Assembly: GCA_046530735.1 (NCBI GenBank)
Contig: JBHEQV010000014.1
Coordinates: 1 to 14,331 of the forward strand
Direction of reading: 5' to 3'
From: Arsenophonus sp046530735
GTDB lineage: Bacteria; Pseudomonadota; Gammaproteobacteria; Enterobacterales; Enterobacteriaceae
Length of the DNA stretch: 14,331 nt
Shown here: piece by piece, positions 9,117 through 14,331 of the stretch
How the letters are laid out: each line of letters begins with the position of its first letter
How positions within the stretch are numbered: position 1 is the stretch's first letter
The notes under the pieces: model-generated
The model's input: only the letters and a program-made list of their open reading frames with translations
Database searches by the model: none
What the model was told of the DNA's origin: nothing
Position numbers and translations under genes: made by a program

Positions 9117-10121
9117 ATGCAAAAGATATTTTGTGATGATGGTTCTACTTTTGTGAAGTTGGCTTATGCTGATGAGCAAAAAAAGTTAGTGACAAAAATA
9201 ACAGAAACTTCATTTTTAGCAGGAAACTGGAATTTTGCTTTCGGGCAAAACATTTATAACTATGAGATAGATAGCAAACGCTATTCTTTTAACGATGGAG
9301 TGAATAATGCTAGCGAAACCACAACGATTAATTATCAATATAGTGATGAAAACTTGCTATCTGTTCATCATGCTTTACTAAATACTGATTTAACGCCTAG
9401 TGAAATAGAATTATATGTAACATTACCTTTATGCGAGTTCTTCAATGAACAACGTCAAAAGAACACAAAAAATATAGAAAGGAAAAAAGCTAATTTATTA
9501 AGAATAATAAAATATCATGATGGAGAAGGTTACAAAGATATCTTTAAAATAAAAAAAGTCCACGTTAGTCCAGAATCTTTAACAGCTTTGCACGAAAGAT
9601 TTAAACATGACCATGTTAATGACTTTGAATCGTCTCTTATTGTTGATTTGGGTGGAACTACGTTAGATTGTGGTGTTGTTTTAGGAAAATTCAAACAATT
9701 AATGCATGTTATTGCCGAACCGTCATTAGGTGTTTCTTCCGTTGTTAAACGAATACAGAAAATAGTTAAATCAGAGACGAATATAGGCTTAAGTTACGTT
9801 TCTGCTAATAACTTAATGTTAGATATTTTTTATAAAAAATATGAGTTTTTAAGTTCGTTGATAAATCGAAATCAGCAAAAATTAGATAGAATAAAATTAG
9901 AAACTGAAGATGCTATAAATAATTTATCTGTATTAGTATCTAGTAAGCTAAAAACATTTAATGAGTTTCAGCGAATTTATCTTATCGGAGGAGGCGCATC
10001 TTTAATTAAAGATAAAATCGTTAAAGATTTTAAACATTTAAAGAACAAGATATATCAAGTTCCTGATTCGCAATTTGCTTTAGTTAAATCAATTGCTGGT
10101 ATGATTTTATGGGATGACTAA
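9117..10121 (+). CDS. parM: ParM-like plasmid segregation actin ATPase
   Basis: The product is an actin-like ATPase. In type II partition it forms filaments that push plasmid copies, held by ParR on parC, to opposite cell poles. From ATG 9117 it has 334 residues (R1 ParM has about 320). The family landmarks are in order: phosphate-1 loop DDGST at 7-11, VHHALL at 83-88, TLPL at 102-105, KNIERKKAN at 118-126, PES at 152-154 with the expected catalytic Glu153, phosphate-2 loop DLGGTTLD at 177-184 with Asp177, SLGVS at 203-207, and the adenosine loop IGGGASLI at 290-297. The alternative ATG at 9111 adds two residues but touches the ribosome site. There are no internal stops, and codon use is AT-rich like its surroundings. 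It has its own promoter. An intact parR should follow and does not. This identification is firm; activity is inferred. Confidence 0.95.
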   Translation: MQKIFCDDGSTFVKLAYADEQKKLVTKITETSFLAGNWNFAFGQNIYNYEIDSKRYSFNDGVNNASETTTINYQYSDENLLSVHHALLNTDLTPSEIELYVTLPLCEFFNEQRQKNTKNIERKKANLLRIIKYHDGEGYKDIFKIKKVHVSPESLTALHERFKHDHVNDFESSLIVDLGGTTLDCGVVLGKFKQLMHVIAEPSLGVSSVVKRIQKIVKSETNIGLSYVSANNLMLDIFYKKYEFLSSLINRNQQKLDRIKLETEDAINNLSVLVSSKLKTFNEFQRIYLIGGGASLIKDKIVKDFKHLKNKIYQVPDSQFALVKSIAGMILWDD

Positions 10122-10254
10122 ATAAGTGCTAATAAGCATAACTCCCATTATGTCGTTAAATTTAATTTTATTTTATATTTATAGAACATTGCAAAATTTC
10201 ATCAATATTGATGAAAAGCTTAATAGCCTATTAAAAAATGATCTTCACACATGA
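10114..10254 (+). pseudogene. Possible parR relic
   Basis: In type II partition operons parR (about 100-120 codons, a ribbon-helix-helix DNA-binding adaptor) follows parM, often overlapping its stop. Here an ATG at 10114 overlaps the last 8 nt of parM, reads three codons (MTK) and hits TAA. The same frame continues through a second ATG at 10150 and NFINIDEKLNSLLKNDLHT to a TGA at 10252. The position and the overlap fit parR; the sequence itself shows no convincing ParR motif, and the piece is too short. It may simply be random open sequence. Confidence 0.27.
10197..10216. repeat. Perfect 20-bp palindrome downstream of parM
   Basis: TTTCATCAATATTGATGAAA is its own reverse complement over all 20 bases, with no spacer. 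A second small hairpin, TTAATAG and CTATTAA around a single C, follows at 10220-10234. There is no T tract, so a classical terminator is unlikely. A dimeric regulator could bind the palindrome. Confidence 0.85.
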
Positions 10255-10434
10255 AGCATTTTAAATTACTCTCATTAGAGTTAATGTCGTATATACTATG
10301 CTGCCATGGGCCAAGTTTCATTTTATTTGCCTCTATAGAGAGGACTATTTTAGAGTAGTGATTTGTAAATTTTCTCTAATTTCTACAACGTGTTTTTTTG
10401 CCAAAAATACTACCATCAGATGATTATATATAAC
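10255..10434 (-). pseudogene. Unidentified coding relic, minus strand
   Basis: One minus-strand frame gives DRVIYNHLMVVFLAKKHVVE then IRENLQITTLK and a stop; another then gives KIVLSIEANKMKLGPWQHSI and YDINSNESNLKCFMCEDH to a stop near 10225. The composition is protein-like, and it directly follows the relic at 10445-10640 on the same strand, so it may be that gene's continuation after a frameshift. Not recognised. Confidence 0.35.
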
Positions 10435-10444
10435 CCTATCAGGC

Positions 10445-10640
10445 TTAATTTTCTACCAATGAGGGATTGTTAATTAATCCTTGTATTTGCTCAGATAAGC
10501 TTTTCATTTCGATGCTTAAACAAAAGTCTGTTAATTCCATGATGCACATATTCAGCTATGCCGTCTATTATTTGTGGTAATTACAGGAATTCGGACTTGC
10601 AATCCTTTGTAGGATCACCAAATGTAAATTTTCTATCCAT
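10445..10640 (-). pseudogene. Unidentified small broken gene, minus strand
   Basis: ATG at 10640 follows an AGG ribosome-site motif by 8 nt and reads MDRKFTFGDPTKDCKSEFL, one TAA, then LPQIIDGIAEYVHHGINRLL. A frameshift then leads to MKSLSEQIQGLINNPSLVEN and a TAA at 10445. It would make about 65 residues. Its start overlaps the stop of the upstream relic (10650-10935) by 8 nt (ATGGATAG), as in coupled operon genes. The family is unknown to me. Confidence 0.42.
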
Positions 10641-10935
10641 ATCTAATTCCTATCGAATCGATAACGATACAATTTACAGGATTAAAAATACTTTTAATGA
10701 TTTTTTTTCGTTGAAGTATTCTGTGACCATTTAATACCATATTGAATCTGGAGAGGTAGTTTATGGCGATTACGTGTAAAACTACTGTATTTTTCGGTTT
10801 TTATGCCTTCTCAAAATGGATAATACATAATTATCTCCAACCTAGAAAGCGTTTGAATTAATAGCTGAATCCATTTAACTGGAATATGGATGTCAATATA
10901 AGCAAAAGTAAAATTCTCTTTCAAAAAGAGGATGA
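10641..10935 (-). pseudogene. Unidentified broken gene upstream in the same minus-strand operon
   Basis: One minus-strand frame runs from about 10935 with only one stop: FLKENFTFAYIDIHIPVKWI, QLLIQTLSRLEIIMYYPF, stop, then FTRNRHKLPLQIQYGIKWSQ. It shifts frame at a run of eight A residues (about 10703-10710). The next frame gives KSIFNPVNCIVIDSIGIRYG and a TAG overlapping the start of the gene at 10640. The A-run frameshift is a typical early lesion in AT-rich genomes. It is about 95 residues, and I do not recognise it. The plus strand holds a 32-codon frame (10763-10861) that I take as a shadow. Confidence 0.42.
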
Positions 10936-11092
10936 CGCTTGCTTAAGTCTAGCTAAATCAAAACTATAATCTAAATAAATAATCTTATTAGATAGTACCC
11001 AAAATCGGTTATATATCAATGATATAAATAGAGAAAATGGGTAATAAAATATTTTATTTTTTGTAATCTGATACAGAAAGATGCGTATGCCG

Positions 11093-11121
11093 CTTTACCA
11101 AATTTTGGTCCAATACGCACT
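11093..11121 (-). other. Candidate XerC/XerD dimer-resolution site (cer-like)
   Basis: On the minus strand the sequence reads as an 11-bp XerC-like half AGTGCGTATTG, a 7-bp centre GACCAAA and an 11-bp XerD-like half ATTTGGTAAAG. Against ColE1 cer the first half shares GTGCGTA (7 of 11) and the second shares TGGTAAA plus one more base (8 of 11). Known sites have 6- to 8-bp centres. Such sites let host XerCD turn plasmid multimers back into monomers. The region also has a 7-bp outer inverted repeat (11082-11088 with 11113-11119) and an inner one, ACCAAA/TTTGGT (11097-11109), which could explain the pattern in another way. Confidence 0.38.
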
Positions 11122-11409
11122 ATCAATATTATTTTCACTTTTAGTTGCTGAGAAATAACTAGGAAAACAGTATGTTATACATTTTATTTTTATTCATCAG
11201 AAATTGACCGCAGGGAGAGAAAATCAATAGCAGAATTAAGATTGTATAAATTGTCTAAGTAGGAACATTAGTTAGCAACCATATAGCGTATAAACATTGA
11301 AATATTTTTTTTGCGATAATATCGATTAATGAAGTCGATAGGTGATTCGGAGGGTGTGGGTGTCCAATGTGCACTATCTGATGTTTTATACTATGAATAA
11401 ATGATTCTA

Positions 11410-11427
11410 CTTACTTATCTAAGTAAG
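11410..11427. repeat. 18-bp palindrome with 8-bp arms
   Basis: CTTACTTA (11410-11417) and TAAGTAAG (11420-11427) are exact reverse complements around TC. It lies about 200 bp before the IS91-like relic. It might be an operator, a small hairpin or an element end; nothing decides. Confidence 0.5.
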
Positions 11428-11620
11428 GGTCCTGATAACGGTAGTGGTATTTTTCGAGAGGAATATTGATTTTATATAATATAATCGCCAATTGATCTGT
11501 ATCGCGTAAGCTGTTCTTTAAAAATAGCACCTAAAAAATTTGGCGAGGCGCTGTCATCAGGCTTCTGCGTCACAACTATAACTCGATAGATCTAAATTTC
11601 TCCTCGTCTGATTCATATAG

Positions 11621-12004
11621 CGCCAGGAAGCAGTGGCAGTGTATATCCTGAGCTACACAGTACAGATGTTACTAGAGAAAGTGCATTTTGCTAATAAAGA
11701 TGAAAGTGGCGTTGAGCACAGCATGAAATACCACGAGCTATATCTTGAATACTTTTTTTTTGGGTATTCGTATCAAAATTAGGCATTACTGAGGGTGGGA
11801 GGAGGTCATACATCATTAACTATAACCACTTGACTTAAGCGGTACACATCAGCAAAGATCTTAACGTAGAAAGAGATAATTGAACACTATATTAATCATA
11901 TTCTGGAAAGACGTTTTAAAATGCTATATAAGATGGTTTGTTATAGAAGAGAAAAGGAGGCACTTTATTAGCGAAGGTATAAAGACACTGAAGACAACGG
12001 CTAG
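11621..12004 (+). mobile_element. Degraded transposase, possibly IS91/IS1294-like (Y2)
   Basis: A single plus-strand frame is protein-like across 128 codons with four internal stops and no frameshift, ending at TAG 12002. It reads MLLEKVHFANKDESGVEHSM, KYHELYLEYFFFGYSYQN, then after two stops KRYTSAKIL, and finally KEIIEHYINHILERRFKMLY and KMVCYRREKEALY. The last part resembles the IS91-type block with the pattern EEFIRRFxxHVLPxGFxxIRHYGFLANR, and the HSMKYHELYLEYFFFGYS part resembles its YLGRY region. IS91-type enzymes use two tyrosines for rolling-circle transposition. The catalytic N-terminal part is not seen, so this is a C-terminal relic at best. A 62-codon frame at 11880-12068 overlaps it in another frame and is less convincing. 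Confidence 0.42.
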
Positions 12005-12099
12005 CAAAAAAAACCAAAAAAATAGAATTCGATTTTTTGATGAAAGAATTGCTGCGCATAAACATTAACTGCATCAGTATTTCCTTACACTATCATTAG

Positions 12100-12993
12100 T
12101 CAGACCACTTATTACTCTGTCTATTTGCTTACCAGAGATAAAAATCTCTGATCACCTTCTAACTCCTTACTAATATATATTTTCCAATCGGAATTCTGAG
12201 TAATTTGCCCTTCTATTAATTAAGCCTCTTTTTTTAATCGTTTTACAATTGAGTCAGCACTATTTTCATGTACCTTTACTATTGTCAAGGCATCAAAAGC
12301 ATTATCACGATGCTTTTGAGTTTCTGTTAACGTTAATATTGGCATTATTGCGATGTTGAGTTCTTAACTCTTATGCGCTCTTGCATTATCATAAATCTTG
12401 ACTGTTGCTTCATATGTATCCTTAGATCCATTTTGAAATTGTTCTATATTATTTTTGGTTATTTTAATTTTACCTACTTCAGCGATTCACTCATCAATAG
12501 TCCGTTTTACTTTTTTTTAATTGATAAAGATTAACTGCATCACTATCTTCAGTACCTGGTGCAACATAGATGATTTGACTAAGAAATTTAGATAGTTCAC
12601 TTACAGGTATTTTACTACCTAAAAACCTCTCATATACTTTTGAATTAATTTGACTATCTGGTTAAACTAAAATAGTCTCTAATATTTTTTATCATATTGT
12701 TTATTTTCCAATGAATCCGCATCAGCGCTACTGAACTCCTTTCACGAGAAACAGGATTTCTACCTAATGCTAATAATCATCACTCCAGGAATTACGCGAT
12801 ATTCCTATCGCGATGGAGCTATCACCATTACTGTTTGCATAATTGCCCGCACTATATGAATTAATTCCAGGTATTTTAGCGATTTTGATTGCGAAAGCTC
12901 AAGCTTCTCCATGTAATTAGATTCTATTGTTAATACAGGCCTACATTTGTTAATATTCAATCATTGTACAGGCTAATATTGTTTTTTATTCAT
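12100..12993 (-). pseudogene. Broken trimeric autotransporter adhesin (YadA-like)
   Basis: The product would have been a trimeric surface adhesin of the YadA/UspA type, secreted through the outer membrane to bind host tissue. ATG at 12993 follows GGAGG by 4 nt. A decayed signal-like start (MNKK, then ILACTMI in a second frame) leads to a head domain: NSYSAGNYANSNGDSSIAIG (about 12860-12803), then ALGRNPVS and SSVAL (12723-12734), the family's 14-residue repeats with the SxAxG pattern. A neck and stalk follow: IIYVAPGTEDSDAVNLYQLK (about 12575-12510), which matches the family's VAxGTxDxDAVNVAQLK motif. A charged coiled-coil-like stretch (AFDALTIVKVHENSADSIVK) and LIEGQITQNSDWKIYISKEL reach about 12110. 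The C-terminal membrane anchor is missing. At least eight stops and several frameshifts make it non-functional. A small hairpin, CAGAGAT/ATCTCTG around AAAA, lies within it at 12133-12150. Confidence 0.75.
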
Positions 12994-12997
12994 TTTA

Positions 12998-13002
12998 CCT
13001 CC
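12998..13002 (-). promoter_or_regulatory. Ribosome binding site of the adhesin relic
   Basis: A consensus GGAGG lies 4 nt before the ATG at 12993 on the minus strand. It is still perfect although the gene is broken, and it fixes the old start. Confidence 0.6.
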
Positions 13003-13689
13003 ATTTTAGACTTTTTAATTAAAATGTAATATACAGCTATATATGCTTAATAAGGTTTTAGTTTTTCATGAATTCAAAACAAAAAAATAAAACGAATTTT
13101 TTAATTAATTCGATTGAATTTTTAATGTAAAAAGTTATTTACCAAACTGGTTGTATACCACATGATATGTCATAATATGAAGTACTGAAATTTTGGAAGA
13201 AAAGAAAAGAAGTCTACATAATCTTTCAATATATCTGATTTTCAGATAAAAATTTATGTGAATAAACCTAAAGTAACTATTTTTATTGATGCATTATGAA
13301 TTAGTGGCATACTTTCTTCACTCGCGCATCGCATACCTAAGCATGTAGATGATGAGATATCGGCTTGCTAAGCCTCAATTCTATGAATAATCAACAGCCT
13401 ATCGTTTTTCCAGTAACAATTGAAAACTACTGATATTGCTCTTTTTATTATGTATATATATGGTAAAAACTTTCATTAGTTATATAACTAATAATACCAC
13501 ACCTATTAAAATTATGTGACTATAATTGCAGTGTTAGGTACACAATAAAAGATTTATTTGTAATTTTATATCTAATTTGAACTATTTTATTCAGGTCAAT
13601 AGCACCCATTTTCACCCTCACTGAAGATGATGCTAGTTTCTTTGTTTTCTAAACAGCCGTTGTCCGGATTTATCAGAAATGAAATATAA
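13003..13689. other. Mostly noncoding; possible short plus-strand relic
   Basis: A 20-codon plus-strand frame begins at ATG 13068 (MNSKQKNKTNFLINSIEFLM). Further on, about 13215-13420, one plus-strand frame gives IYVNKPKVTIFIDAL, a stop, then ISGILSSLAHRIPKHVDDEI and two more stops. This is weakly protein-like and might be the remains of a gene divergent from the adhesin. Between 13430 and 13689 I see nothing. Confidence 0.25.
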
Positions 13690-14331
13690 TTAGCTTATAG
13701 TGCCATATATCATATGGCATGAAGTCTTTTGTATCTGTTTTGACTTTAATGCTCTCTTTGTGTCATTAATATTTTTTATATTTGCTTTATTTTCTATAAA
13801 TTTCTGTAACGACTTAATTGATTTAATTTTAACAATTTTTCCACTGGGTGGAACTATAAGTTAAACAATGCCATTGTCCACCATCTTCAGATATCTATCT
13901 TTTTTATGAAAGATAAAAAATGTAAGTATTTTCTAAAACTAGATCACGTGCTACAATAACTATTATTGTTAGTCAGTGAGATTAATTGTGTATGTTCTGT
14001 CTCTAGTTGAAATGTAGCTGCTTTAGCAAACAGTAATTCAGTATCACTATTAACCGTTTTTATCATATAACAATAATTTATATCCTCTGTTTTTATAGGC
14101 ATTAACATACTAAGTGAGACTTAATAGGATTATTGCTATTCTATTAAGTATCAGATGCTTTTATAATATCGATTCCTGATATAGTTGCGATTGTATCTAT
14201 GTGTTGCATATCATGTTTAATTCATGATATTTAAAAAAAGTAGATAGTTTGAAACTTATAAAATTTAAATCATCTTGTGTTACATAATTAAAATTTAGTA
14301 TTCAGAAATAATTTGGAATTTAAATCAAAAT
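13690..14331 (-). pseudogene. Unidentified broken gene running off the right edge
   Basis: The minus strand is protein-like in alternating frames from the window edge: NYVTQDDLNFISFKLSTFFK (about 14285-14230), MQHIDTIATISGIDIIKASD (about 14205-14150), then a 54-codon open frame from ATG 14108 to TGA 13944 containing TVNSDTELLFAKAATFQLET. Next come IVIVARDLVLENTYIFYLS and IVPPSGKIVKIKSIKSLQKF (about 13865-13805), then NINDTKRALKSKQIQ, and a stop at 13690. The order is continuous, so it is probably one long gene whose 5' part lies beyond 14331. No family motif is certain; an ATISGID-type segment occurs in several large toxins, which is only a hint. A perfect 8-bp inverted repeat, TGCCATAT/ATATGGCA, lies near its end at 13701-13719. 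Confidence 0.5.

Larger units (their letters stand above)
10960..11620. other. No recognisable gene; possible site-specific recombination region
   Basis: No frame reads as protein over a useful length. The notable contents are the XerC/XerD-like site at 11093-11121 and the palindrome at 11410-11427. Stretches near 11330-11400 and 11530-11580 have higher GC than the surroundings and may be the decayed front of the IS91-like element that follows, but no motif supports this. Confidence 0.35.

Noticed and set aside
11880..12068. 62-codon plus-strand frame
   Set aside because: The neighbouring frame has the transposase-like sequence; this one has no ribosome site and a lysine/asparagine-rich AT composition.

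Overview
The window looks like part of a heavily decayed, AT-rich plasmid from a host-restricted gammaproteobacterium, probably an insect endosymbiont of the Enterobacterales type. That placement is inferred from the plasmid-type genes, the pervasive stop codons and frameshifts, and the close resemblance of the one intact gene to enterobacterial ParM. The species cannot be named from the sequence.

Only one gene is convincingly intact: parM (9117-10121, +), an actin-like ATPase for plasmid segregation. It has its own promoter, a perfect inverted repeat over the -10 and leader, and a well-spaced ribosome binding site. Its usual partner parR is not intact; at most a broken relic overlaps the parM stop. 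A site resembling XerC/XerD plasmid dimer-resolution sites (11093-11121) lies about 1 kb further on. Together these suggest a plasmid maintenance region.

Almost everything else is pseudogene. Positions 1-3500 (-) hold fragments of one very large unidentified protein, possibly a toxin. Two diverged, degraded IS256-family elements lie in inverted orientation (about 3596-4345, +, with an internal deletion; about 7268-8600, -) and flank a 2.9-kb segment. That segment has unidentified minus-strand relics (4389-5400), a plus-strand relic (6099-6654) and a perfect 9-bp tandem repeat (6856-6932). Downstream of parM come three unidentified minus-strand relics (about 10255-10935), a possible IS91-like Y2 transposase relic (11621-12004, +), a broken trimeric autotransporter adhesin of YadA type (12100-12993, -), and an unidentified minus-strand pseudogene that runs off the right edge (13690-14331).

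Most pseudogenes were found by reading all frames through stops and joining adjacent frames that keep protein-like sequence. Their limits are approximate, and family names rest on remembered motifs, not on a database search.
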